Positions 12,376-22,879 of a stretch of 64,000 nucleotides of DNA are shown here, piece after piece. The stretch is taken from NCBI GenBank assembly GCA_036936605.1, contig JAUPFV010000005.1, forward strand, positions 228,499,770 through 228,563,769, written 5' to 3'. The DNA comes from Limnanthes douglasii subsp. nivea (lineage: Eukaryota; Streptophyta; Magnoliopsida; Brassicales; Limnanthaceae). Below the pieces are notes generated by a model, which saw nothing but the letters and a program-made list of their open reading frames with translations, was not told the DNA's origin and did not search any database. Each line of letters opens with the position of its first letter. Position 1 is the first letter of the stretch. A program made the translations under genes and the position numbers.

Positions 12376-12755
12376 TGATGAGTCCGGACAAATTCACCAC
12401 TGCTCACTGAGAAATCCGGAAAAGGGAAATTTGGACAATAAATGGCCCACTGAACTATCCAGACAGGACAAAAGTATTAAATAACTAAACACCTTTTGAC
12501 TAAGTTATGTGCTAATCAACTTATTATGTAAATGGGTCCTTAAACTTGACCCAGTTTTCATAATTTGACATGAAAGCCCATGGGTCCATAATTAAGGGTA
12601 TAAATACCCAACTACTTTCATTAATGAGGGTAATGAATATTTAATACAACCAAGCAGCTTAAATATCTCACTACAAAACACCCAAATATTTAATACCCTT
12701 AAAACTCTCCAAAACACTTGACAAAATTACCCTTAGCTTAAAATAAACCTCACCA
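12376..12755 (+). repeat. 5' LTR of Gypsy 1
   Basis: 380 bp starting tgatgagtccgg and ending acctcacca. It matches 16091-16469 along its whole length. A TATA box (tataaata, 12599-12606) sits inside it and is the likely promoter for gag-pol RNA. The sequence just after the LTR (ttggcaaccacagtggga, 12758-12775) is where the primer binding site should be. I cannot name the primer tRNA with certainty. Confidence 0.92.
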
Positions 12756-12827
12756 AATTGGCAACCACAGTGGGAGGAGAAGGTGCTTGAATCTAGCATT
12801 CGAAACAAGTAAGAAATACCAGTTCGG

Positions 12828-14744
12828 ATGAATCCGGACGAGCAAGCAGTGCCACCACCTTTGATAGAGGTGGTGGGAGAAAATAATGAGTACACGATTG
12901 AAGAACGAGACAGGCTGAAAGCTGAAATAGAAGTGTTAAGGGCCACTAAAAAGGTAGAGATGAGTTTAAAGAAAAAATCAAAAGTGTCAGTCGTTCACCA
13001 TACTGACAACCCAGGGAAGAATGACCCATCAGCAAAGACTCACTTGAGCACAAAAAAGACACAGGTCAGTTCCAAAAAATCTCACCGGTCCAAGCCGGTG
13101 GAGAGCTCAGAGTCTGAGTCCTCTAGTAGCTCATCGAATGAGGATGGGCTTGAGGAATCCTTGTCATCCAGCAGTGATGACGAGAGATACAAGAAGAAAC
13201 AAAAGTTGGTTAAAAAATATTTAAGAAAGAAGGATAAGCATGAGAGATTAAAGAGGCATCTGGGAAAAGGGTCGTCTCACAGCCACAACCATAGTCGTAG
13301 GCATGTGGATCAATTGCTGATGGATCATTTTACTTTCTATAATGAGCCGGGTATTTTTGCAACACCTAATGAAGACACGAGATTTAGTCATGGTCGAAAT
13401 TGGAGACAATCGCCAATGTCCTCCAAAATACTGTCCGGAAACCTTCCTAAGAGGTTTGACAGTACTAAAATGGAGAAGTATGGTGGGAGCAAAGATCCGG
13501 ACAACCATCTGGAACAGTTTAAGAATTTTATGATAAATTTTGATGATGATGACAAACTTCTTTGTAGAGCCTTCTCCCAATCCTTTACGAGAAGTGCTTT
13601 GAAATGGTACAACAGCTTACCACAAGGTTGTATTAGAAACTTTGATATGTTTTGGGTGGCCTTCCGAAGGTAGTTTATGGGGAGTAAGGAGGTGAAGGGA
13701 AATGGAGATACTATTATCCATTGTGCTCAAGAGCCAAACGAATCACTGAAATACTATATAAGTCGGTTCGTAAACACAAAGAATGGGTTAGCTGATTGCT
13801 TTGAGTAGGTAGCAATATCTTTTTTGAGACAAGGATTAAACCTTGGGAATCTGGTCGATTCGGTAACCAGGAAGAAGGCCATGATCTGGGGCAGTTTGTT
13901 AAGTCAGGTGGGAAAACAAATCAATGTAGATGAATCATAGAAGACTAGGGTACACAGGTAGGTGAGATCTGCCCTAGCTGCTCTAAACCAGAACCAGTCC
14001 GGATACAAGGCCAATAAAACCGGACAAGGGCCCAACAGGGCCAAACAGACTCAATCCCACCTAGCTCCAGCTCAGAGCCAGCAGTCCAGAAATAAACGAG
14101 GACCTTGGGTCCAACCGGAGTGGTTTGCTGAATTGAAAGAAAATGTGGCAACCATCTATGACAAAACAAAAGATGATGTATATTTCAGGAAGCCGGCAGC
14201 ACTTCAATCTCCTAGGGAAAGTCGTAATACTTGTTTTTGCCAATATCATCATGATATTGGCCACAACATCGAGGATTGTATCATTTTGAAACAAGAGGTG
14301 CAGAATCTGATTGAAAGGGGGAAGCTGGGAGCTTATGTCAAGAGAAGAAGTGAAAATAGGCCTGATAATGCTCACCGGACGGGCCCAACGAACAATGCCG
14401 GGACATCTGCTCCGGACGGGGCTATGGTAATCATTGAAAGATTTGATTTTGAATCAGAGTATTTGGATCCTGATCCAACCCGGAATAAAGTGGGGGTTAT
14501 AACAGAACATACTAAGATAGTGTTTGGACTCATAAGCTTTTTTGAGTCACTTACTATATTCGAAGGGAATACTATGACAGCGCCAACTCCTTCTTCAAGG
14601 AAGAGGCATGTTCACACTCTAGCTACTCAGTTGGAGGGAGGCATGTCTTCCTATCAATCTCAAATTCCTTTTCCCTTCATTGTTTTTTATGAAGATGATC
14701 TAAAAGACATAGCTGGACCTCATGAGGATGTTGTGGTGATATGA
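12828..14744 (+). pseudogene. Gypsy 1 gag
   Basis: One frame runs from the ATG at 12828 to 14744, interrupted by in-frame stops near 13672, 13807, 13938 and at 13959. The N-terminus is acidic, then Ser-rich and Lys-rich (about residues 80-150). The retrotransposon gag core follows, with LCRAFSQSFTRSALKWYNSLPQ at about 13555-13620. The C-terminal part has a zinc-finger-like CQYHHDIGHNIEDC (C-x2-H-x4-H-x4-C), usual for Tat gag. Gag would form the particle and bind RNA. Compared with the sister copy, several stops replace Gln codons (CAG to TAG), a pattern expected from deamination of methylated CHG sites. It cannot make full-length Gag. Confidence 0.85.
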
Positions 14745-14749
14745 GCTTC

Positions 14750-15905
14750 GATTGGGGGCAACGACATCAGGAAAATTTTGATTGACACTGACAGCTCAAC
14801 CAATATTCTCTTTTTAAGTTCCTATAAATAGATGAAAATCCAGTAGTGATTCAGCATTCGAACAGATCCATTGTGGGCTTCACATGGAGCTCTGTGGATG
14901 TGATCAGAGAGTTTGAGGAGGAAGTATTGTTGGGTAAAGGCCCTTTTAATAAGATGGTCGGGGTACTATTCATTGTGGTGGATTGCCCTACATGCTACAA
15001 TGCAATCTTTGGGATGTTCTGGCTCTCTAGGATGCATGTCGTGGCTTCAACAGTTCACCAATGTTTAAAGTATGCAGTTTAAGGACAAGTGGGAGTTTTC
15101 CGGAGTAGCCAAAAAATAGCAAGAGAATGTTATGCAACTGCACTTGCCTCTAAAACTCTGGGGGTAGTGCGGATTAATGAAGATTAGCAGTTGTTGGGGC
15201 CCTCTGAGGGTGAGGGTGAAATTGATGACCCCAGAGAGACCCCTGGTGTTTTGATACCAATTGAAGAAGTTGAAACCCACTATCTGGCTGAAGAAAGGAG
15301 TGTTAAATTTGGCTTCAAGATGGCACCAGAATTGAAGAAAAAATTATTGTCCTTTTTGGCAGATCACCAACATGTTTTTGCTTGGTGCAATGCCGATGTG
15401 ACCAGAGTACCTGCAAGTGTTATATCACACCAACTGTCTATCCGAAGAGATGTTGCACCTGTTGTGCAAAGAAGGAGAGCTTTTTCTAAGGAGAAAGCTG
15501 ATGTAATAGTTCAAGAGGTTGACAGACTTACCAAGATGGGTCACATAAAGGAGTCTCAATATCCTTTATGGACAGCCAACCCAGTATTAATAAAGAAAAA
15601 GAATGGGAAATGGCGTATGTGTATCAACTTTACTGAGCTCAACAGAGCTTACCCAAAAGATCTCTATCCAGTCCCCCGGATAGATCAGTTGGTAGACTCC
15701 ACATCTGGAAACAAGTTATTGTCCTTCATGGATGCCTTCTCTGGTTATTACCAAATATAGGTGGATCTGAAGGACCAGGAACACACTACCTTTGTTACAT
15801 ATAGGGGTCTCCATTGTTACAAGGTGATGCCTTTTGGGTTGAAAATGCTGGGGCTACCTATCAGAGGTTGGTGAACAAAGCATTTGTTGATCAGATTGGG
15901 AGAAA
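14750..15905 (+). pseudogene. Gypsy 1 protease and partial reverse transcriptase
   Basis: The aspartic protease active site is visible but altered. Where the sister copy has DTGSS, this copy reads DTDSS at about 14780-14794, so it should be inactive. A one-base deletion near 14837 shifts the frame relative to gag. The RT N-terminal region is clear (RLTKMGHIKESQYPLW, WRMCINFTELNRAYPKD, SFMDAFSGY), interrupted by a TAG at 15758-15760 and by a missing A near 15845. RT stops abruptly at about 15905, before the YIDD catalytic box, at the deletion junction. In-frame stops at 15080 (TAA) and 15185 (TAG) precede the RT. Confidence 0.85.
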
Positions 15906-16090
15906 ACAGCTGGTAGGTCAAATCAAGATACGACATGTGTCCCACGATCCAAAGAAAAACTCTTAGAGAAGAAATCAGTCCGTACAAACCTTGAACTAAA
16001 CACACGAGTGGACCGGAAAATATCATTACTGACTGAAAAAGTTTTTTAGTCTTGCCAAAGATTTTTTGACAAAGCCTAAAAAGGGGCTAC

Positions 16091-16469
16091 TGATGAGCCC
16101 AGACAAATTCACCACTGCTCATTGAGAAATCCGGACAAGGGCAATTCGGACAATAAACGACCACTGAACTATCCAGACATGACATAAGTATTAAATAACT
16201 AAACACCTTTTGACTAAGCTATGTGTTAATCAACTTATTAAGTAAATGGGTCCTTAAACTTGACCCGATTTTTATAATTTGACCCGAAAGCCCATGAGTT
16301 CATAATTAAGGGTATAAATACTCAACTACTTTCATTAATGAGGGTAATGAATATTTAATACAATCAAGCAGCTTAAATATCTCACTACAAAACACCCAAA
16401 CATTTAATACCCTTAAAACTCTCCAAAACACTTGACATAATTACCCTCAGTTTAAAATAAACCTCACCA
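16091..16469 (+). repeat. 3' LTR of Gypsy 1
   Basis: 379 bp, tgatgagcccag to acctcacca, preceded by a polypurine tract (aaaaaggggc). About 30 differences from the 5' LTR are visible by eye, mostly transitions. Confidence 0.92.
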
Positions 16470-16474
16470 AAGTG
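16470..16474. repeat. Right 5-bp target-site duplication of Gypsy 1
   Basis: aagtg, identical to 12371-12375. The Copia A sequence resumes after it. Confidence 0.9.
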
Positions 16475-16999
16475 AATCAATGCCTTTCTCACTCAAATAT
16501 CCTAACCCAGATGTCACAACTTGGTAGAACCACTCTCCACAATAGATACACTTCTGACGACTACAGACCATTCACCAACTAACACACCATTAGTCATATA
16601 TGCTTTCAAAACAACTAGTGAGCCCAGAATCCTCAATCTTTTATTTTCATCATTATAATTAAACAATTCTTCATCTAAAATTCCAATAGAAAAAATGTAA
16701 TGTTTGACTTTAAATACATACCTCAGATTTCTTTATTACATGCTCAAGTCATGTAGACAACTAGAGCTAAACGTTCTTCATTTTATTTATAACACATGGT
16801 TTATCATTCTATCGTATGACCGTAACATCACCAAATAACTTTAGGTATTCAAACTAATATGTTTTGGAAATCAGGTGGAATGAAGCTCATGAGTGTGAAT
16901 TTTATTTTTGTTATTATACCTACAAGTTAAAACCATTAAAATATTGGTTTATAAATAATGATCTAAGACCATTAAAACATCTCTACCTTTAAAATTATA

Positions 17000-17740
17000 A
17001 TAATTTTCTCCTTTCTTCTTCGAAAGGTACTACTTACGGACATGGACTTCATTTAAAAAAAACCAATATCTCACCCTTCAACCACTTGAAAATCTTCTAG
17101 ATTTGGAGTATGAGGTTTCTTTCTTATAGTTTAAATCTCTCATTTCAAACATTTTCCTTACACTCAGTCATAAGCTATATGCTCACTCTTCAAATCGCTA
17201 TTTCTTTGAAGATCTTTTGATTTATTAGCATTCTTTACTCTAGACATCATAAATGACTATTTTTCATAAAGCATGATCTCAAAAAAAAATTCTCATACAC
17301 TTTTATCAAAGAAATTAAGAGGATACATCTTTTATCTGAATTTTCAACCTTCACCCTAACTGCATTCAAATAAATAATGATTCTATTGAAATCATCCAAG
17401 TGTCTTCAAATCTTTTTGCTATCATGTAATGCCAGCGTATACAATTGTTTCTTGAGATACAAGCTATTGACTAGATATTTATTCATGTAAATGGTTTTCA
17501 ACCTATTTTATATCCTTGTAGTTATAGGATCTTCAAACACCTCTTGAAGTAACTCATCCCCCAAAATCAATATCATAGCACTATCGAACTTGGACAACAC
17601 TTCGACATCAACCTCATTTGTAACTCCCTAATCAATTGTAGTATAATGTACAATGAAAGCTCTAATCTTAATTTTGCATAGATCAAAATCGTTTTCTCCA
17701 GTGAATTTATCAATATCAAACTTCATAGAACTTATCTTTA
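17000..17740 (-). pseudogene. Copia element A gag remnant
   Basis: The minus strand from about 17730 reads MKFDIDKFTGENDFDL, then KIRAFIVHYTTID, LGDELLQEV, MNKYLVNSLYLKKQLYTLAL and HLDDFNRII. This series of blocks matches the UBN2 gag of Tnt1/Tork-type Copia elements (KFDG.NF..W, LSD.VL.EV, LYM.KSL.NKL.LK..L, H...FN.II). The order and spacing are right, but stops interrupt it. The start Met is about 140 bp inside the 5' LTR edge, which fits a leader with the primer site. Confidence 0.7.
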
Positions 17741-17870
17741 TAATTATTTTGTATTTTCTAGTGAGATCTGAATATCTACACTAAATAAATGAAATGATAT
17801 TTGTCTTTATACCTTGTTTTTATCACAAAAAAAATATTGTTATAGGTGCCAAGCTCACCACACCACTTGT

Positions 17871-18926
17871 TGTCAAAATCTCAATATTAAAGTTTTTGAA
17901 AATTGACAAAGACTTAGGCTTAGTTAGTGACGGATTTTGGCGGTAACCCGAGACTTAGCCTAAGTGGTGAATAAAATACTTACAACTCTGGCAAAAAAGA
18001 ACAAAACATTTATTCTTTAGTTCCGAATTCAAACAATAATATAAATCAATCACACATCATACGATTTAGCGTGATTTGGATTGTGAAGAAATACTACATC
18101 CAAATGTAATAGTTAGTTTATATAGAATATAGATTACAAGAAGACGTCTCAAACACAAAGAACATAACTATCATCAATACTCAACTACAAAGCCTCTTAC
18201 TTACAGATGGAACTCTTAGGTCTCAATGTTTCAACTTTACTTCTCTCTCTAAAACTCAGTAATGCTCTATCAACGCAAAAACGCTCTAGCACCAAACTTC
18301 ATACTTATTCACGATCTTTATAAAATCAGGAAATGGGGAATAAACACTCAATGCCAATGTTAGTAGCTGATTGTTTGTACCTACAAACATCTGAGAGGTA
18401 ATTACATCACTTGCCGTGACATCTGTACTGAGGTACTATCTGACAAGTAGTGGCACCAACATCTCATATCGATATACATGTACTATTTCAAACCAACCTC
18501 AGATTAAATGTGTTTCGTTCAACAATCTATGTTTTCTCATTTTTTTAGTTATTCTCATAATATTGAAGTCAGCTTTATCCAGAATTATAGAAACATCTTC
18601 AGAAACTTTGCGAGGTAAAGTTTATGCCTTAAGTTTTAGCATGTAATATTCAAATTCTAACAACAAGGTTATAATCCCACAAGTTCTAGTAGGTAAAGTC
18701 TATGCACTTAGATTCTAACAATTCATTATACACATAAATCTCGGCAAAACTCTAATTTTTAAGTTGAAATATACGTCTTTACACTTGATCTCAGTTGAAC
18801 TCATGTCGTAAAGTCTATGCACTTAGATTCTAACAATTCATTATACACATAAATCTCGGCAAAACTCTAATTTTTAAGTTCAAATATACGTCTTTACACT
18901 TAATCTCAGTTGGACTCATGTCTTCA
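17871..18926 (-). repeat. 5' LTR of Copia element A
   Basis: About 1.06 kb, similar in blocks to 7475-8328. It is longer mainly because of an internal 115-bp tandem duplication (18693-18922). The outer edge at 18926 corresponds to tgaagacatgag on the minus strand, matching tgaaacacaagc of the other LTR. The inner edge at 17871 is approximate. Confidence 0.5.
18693..18922. repeat. 115-bp tandem duplication in the Copia A 5' LTR
   Basis: Two head-to-tail units, 18693-18807 and 18808-18922, both beginning gtaaagtctatgcacttag. They differ at only a few bases, so the duplication is younger than most of the decay in this element. Confidence 0.92.
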
Positions 18927-19786
18927 TCACTGTAAAGTTCCAATAATTTTTATACTCAAATCTCAACAATTCATGCACCTAAATCTAAATAGTTCCTATT
19001 TTAATAACTTTGATTATGCAACTATCAAAATATATATACTTATTTCACCTTTGAATGAGATTTTGAATCAAAATTGTTGGATTATTGGTCCAACATACCA
19101 AAAACTAAAATATCAACATCTCATTCGCCATTATAACCGTTAAATTTTAAACTATATACTTTTTTAAGTATGGGTCGTGACAAAATAATATCCCACCTCA
19201 AATTAAAAAACGTAAATATAAAATACTCAAACCTAAAACATCCTAAAACACCAAATATATTTTTTTACAATTCGAACCCTGTCAGGCGACTTTTAAATTT
19301 TGTATTTAAAGCCGATTACTCATTATTCTGTATCCATGGTCCACAAATTTAATTTATGTTTTATATCGGTTAAAAAGATAAAATTTTCACGCATCTAAAA
19401 CATTAATATAAGCTACCAACAAGAAAGTCTTTTCTTAATCAATCAATAAATGACGTGGGGGCATGAGCTTTCCCCAAAACGTGAATTAATTACTTATTAG
19501 ATCCACAAATTGTACTATTTTATATGTCTTAATTATTTAATAAAGTCCCAAATTGTATTAATTAATACAAACAAAATAAAAATACTTCTATATACAAAAT
19601 ATAAACAATGAAAGAGTGTGAAATCTCGGTATCTAATCCGTGGACTTTTACCCAAAACTACACGAAATCGAAAAGCCAATCTTATTAATTAATTCAAAAA
19701 GAGAAGTGTATATATATATATATATCACATATGTAGTCATGTATGTATCAGAAACAGAACACAAGAAAAAACAAGAGGAATCGAAA
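18927..19786. other. WRKY upstream region, no other gene seen
   Basis: AT-rich sequence between Copia A and the WRKY coding region. It should hold the WRKY promoter and 5' UTR. A TATA-like element (tatatac) lies at 19589-19595, about 190 bp before the chosen ATG, and a TA repeat lies at 19711-19725 in the leader. I saw no further gene in the proximal 400 bases. Confidence 0.5.
19589..19595 (+). promoter_or_regulatory. Possible TATA box of the WRKY gene
   Basis: tatatac, about 190 bp upstream of the ATG at 19787. The sequence around it is generally AT-rich, so this is only the best-placed candidate. Confidence 0.3.
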
Positions 19787-21830
19787 ATGGCAGAAAAACA
19801 AACTTCATCATCAAAACTGGTGACAGAGTCAAGACCAACGATCAAGCTTCCTCCCCGACCAACTATGGAGTCTATCTTCAACGGGGTGTCAAGTTACAGC
19901 CCAGGACCGTGGACTTTCGTCAACGGTCTCTTCGCTGACCCTCCTCCTGAAACAGACAACATCAACACCAGCACCAATTACTTCACTCAGCTTCTAACGT
20001 CCCCTACTGGAACCACTTATGTGGGTTCGAGTTCGAATGAAACTTTTCATAATGAATATGGTATTGGGCCTAAACAGAACCGTCCGATGACCGGCGGTGT
20101 GTCACCCTTTTATATTTCCGGCGGGTTCAGTCCTTCTTATTTGCTTGCTCCTCAGGTATATAAGTTGTAACTCTGTTTTTTTTTCCTTCTTCTTATTGGA
20201 TTTTGTTCGGCTTTCTAATTTGGGTGGGGTTTGCTTTGGTTATAACTTATAACTGGGTTATTGGTTGGTGTTCTTAATATAGTAGGTTTCTAATACACCA
20301 TATATCTATAATCATGTTTAGATCATAGTGTTTTCATGTGAAGAAACGTATTAAGATTATGTTTAGATCATATTTATAACTTGGGGAGTAGATTCGGTAG
20401 TCTTAAAACTGTTCCTTAATGTGTACAGACCTCCTATGGGGTACCCCACCAGGCAGTAGCAGAAGTTGCAGCTCAAGCTCAACAACATAGACAAATGCAA
20501 TTCGAATACCAACCTTCTTTTGCTGCCGAGCCAGCCTATCACCACAATATGTTCCCTTCAACCTCTATCATTCACAATTCAGTAGTAGAATCTGTAGAGG
20601 CTTCTCAATCCGAGAAAAAAAACCATCCTCTGATTACCGTTGATAAACCGGCCGATGACGGTTACAATTGGCGTAAGTACGGACAGAAACCGATCAAAGG
20701 CTGCGAGTATCCAAGGAGTTACTACAAATGCACGCATCCAAACTGTCCGGTGAAAAAGAAAGTCGAACGCTCGTCTCAAGGACAAATAACACATATTATA
20801 TATAGAGGCCAACATAGTCATGACATGCCGCAACCTAATAAACGCGCCAAAGATGGTGGGTTTGGTTTAAGTGAATCTCAGATTGCTGGAAAATATCAAG
20901 AACAATTTCTCCCTCGACGTTTACAAGTAGTCGAAACAAGTGACAGCGATGGAGGTGTTACGGAAATTAGAGATGACGAGGAAGAAGAGGAAGACGATGA
21001 GAATGAATGTTATCCTAAGAGAAGGTGAGTATTTTCACAACTTTATATGATATACAATTTGAACCCAGGATTTGAGTTTTAATTTTTGTCTGATTTTAAA
21101 TTCAATTTGGCTTTCAGGAAAACTGGCGCAGACTCAGCGATGGCTGTTTCACACAATTCGGTCACGGAGCCGAAAGTGATTGTCCAAACGAGAAGTGAAG
21201 TGGATCTTTTGGATGATGGCTATAGGTGGCGCAAGTATGGCCAGAAAGTGGTCAAAGGAAATAAGCATCCAAGGTATGATGTTGTCACTTACATCTCGCC
21301 TGACTAGCATTTTCGTACCGCTTTGTTTTTTGGTCTTAACAAGCATCCTAAGGTAATTAATACGATCAAAAGAAACTTGATCGAATCCAATCGCTAGTTA
21401 TATAGCCATGAGTTATTCAAGTATTGAACACTTGTTGTCATTCATGTTGGACTTGTTAAATTTTAGGGGACTAAGTTAAGATGAAGCTTCAGTAATATCT
21501 AAACAAAGTAACTTGCATATATAAGAAACGTCCGAGCGACAGCTAATTTGTTGAATCTGTGTCCACAGGAGCTATTACAAATGCTCTACCGGAGAATGCA
21601 ATGTCCGTAAACATGTTGAGAGAGCTTCAACAGACCCAAAAGCAGTGATAACTACGTACGATGGAAAACACAATCACGACGTCCCAACTGCTAGAAACAG
21701 CTCTGCCAACAGTAACGCACAACACTTAAGACCACGGCCTGGAGACGAGCGTTCCTTACTCAATGGCTTAAGTTTTACTAACAACGGACAAGGACCTGCT
21801 CTTTTGCGGCTGAAAGAAGAGAGATCATAG
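19787..21830 (+). CDS. Group I WRKY transcription factor (WRKY3/WRKY4-like)
   Basis: Nuclear DNA-binding regulator. WRKY proteins bind W-box DNA (TTGAC core), and group I members act in pathogen and stress responses. The gene model has four exons: 19787-20155, 20429-21024, 21118-21273 and 21569-21830, with all introns GT-AG and frame kept, giving about 460 residues. The N-terminus MAEK and the [11 protein letters not shown] block with [15 protein letters not shown] match the WRKY3/4 group. The N-terminal WRKY domain has WRKYGQK at about residue 204 with C-x4-C and H-x-H ligands (CTHPNC, HSH). The C-terminal domain has WRKYGQK at about residue 358, then CSTGEC and HNH. It is split by the intron typical of group I C-terminal domains (PR|SYYKC). 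An acidic run (about residues 305-320) lies between the domains. In-frame ATGs upstream (19640, 19739) are possible starts, but homologues begin MAEK. It is somewhat shorter than Arabidopsis WRKY3/4. AATAAA follows the stop at 21835. Confidence 0.93.
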
Positions 21831-21834
21831 TTTC

Positions 21835-21840
21835 AATAAA
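21835..21840 (+). terminator. Possible poly(A) signal of the WRKY gene
   Basis: AATAAA five bases after the stop codon. Plant 3' UTRs are usually longer, so another signal further on may be the one used. Confidence 0.3.
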
Positions 21841-22448
21841 ATACAAAAAGAAAAAATCAAAGGTGATAGACATTATTAAGAATGGGTTCAGATGTTTTTG
21901 GATGATTGCGAGCGCCCATTAGAAGATTGCACTACAAGAAATGTGGTAATCGCAGCTTCTTCTTGTGCTTAACAGATTAAATTTGATATTGTTTGCATGC
22001 TCACTCCGGTAATATACTATGTTTGTTTGTAAGTTTGAGCTTCCTAACTTGACTATGTTTTGTATATTTTCTGGATTCCGTATTGGAATTCCTGCAGGTT
22101 TTGTTTGTTGTAACTCGAATAACCATATAATTCGAAAAATGTAATTGGGTTTCTGTTACTGAATGGCTTTGTGAATTTGATGCTTATGTTAGCTGTTTAT
22201 TTTATATGTTTGGTATTTCATACGAGGTTCTTAGGATCATAACAGGCACTAATTTATACTATTGTGATGGTTTTTTAGAATCGGAACCTGCCAATCTGAC
22301 CGAATTTTAACGATAACCGGTTTCATTTTACAAAACTGAGATCGATAAACCAATAAAACCTATTTGGAATCGAACCCATAAAATTGATAATCCAATAAAA
22401 TCGATACAGAATAACCAATAAAAATGTTAAAATCTATTGTTTTTTTTA
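21841..22448. other. WRKY 3' region and AACC-rich repeat remnant
   Basis: It contains the probable WRKY 3' UTR. From about 22270 to 22420 there is a stretch rich in aaccaata, gaaccc and aaccgg words, similar in style to 28840-29030. A run of eight T at 22441-22448 may be the poly(A) tail of the minus-strand LINE 2. Confidence 0.4.
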
Positions 22449-22879
22449 TAATTGAGAGGCAAGAGGGTCATTTTAAAGAGGGTTTATTAATGAAATAGGA
22501 GGCCCAAAAGCCTTAATGTTACGTTAGAATTCAGGGCACCAAAGAAGAGACGCGCACTAAATACAGAAAAATTGAAATATTTAGAAGTATAATCTTGGAG
22601 AGAAGAAATTGAAGTGGCGCAAAGAACTCAGAGAGAGACGCCTCTTGAAAGTGTGAGAAATTGTGAGAAATTGTGGGGATAATCTTGGTAAGAGGATAGT
22701 AAGCTTCAGCCTAGAGAGAGGGAGCTAGCTTTGGTAATATTGGGCCCTACAAAGATCTTAAGGATGCATATTGCGTGTATCTGGAGCTGTGTAAGATCTG
22801 CTCCTAAGAGTCCTGCAAAAAGGAAAATTTTTCAGGTTAGTTTAAATTATTTCATTAGTTACCTGAGCTAATATTTGAT

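Larger units (their letters stand above)
12376..16469 (+). mobile_element. Ty3/Gypsy Tat-lineage element 1, internally deleted, nested in Copia A
   Basis: A plus-strand LTR retrotransposon with 380/379-bp LTRs that begin TG and end CA, flanked by the 5-bp duplication aagtg. Internal order: gag, protease, and RT up to about 15905. After that the sequence jumps to the region just inside the 3' LTR, with the PPT aaaaaggggc at 16078-16087. RT motifs from YIDD onward, both RNase H domains and integrase are missing. It is the same family as the large element at 54375-64000, with protein blocks nearly the same through gag and RT. About 30 differences are visible between its two LTRs, so the insertion is fairly old. 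Confidence 0.9.
7475..18926 (-). mobile_element. Copia element A (Tork/Tnt1-like), decayed, carries nested Gypsy
   Basis: A minus-strand Ty1/Copia element whose LTRs are about 7475-8328 (3') and 17871-18926 (5'). Both share stretches such as actcagtaatg and gtactatctgacaagtag. In element order from right to left: gag (about 17740-17000), a protease-like region, GAG-pre-integrase and integrase core (12370-11640), integrase C-terminus (about 11430-11100), RT (about 10790-9790) and RNase H (8326-8532 and its duplicate). All frames are heavily broken. A Gypsy element sits in the region just upstream of the integrase core, so the host element is split at 12375 and resumes at 16470. The outer LTR edges are approximate because the two LTRs have diverged strongly. 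Confidence 0.75.

Noticed and set aside
19640..19786. Extended N-terminus of the WRKY protein from the ATG at 19640 or 19739
   Set aside because: The extra residues come from the TA repeat and the leader. WRKY3/4 proteins start MAEK, so 19787 fits better.
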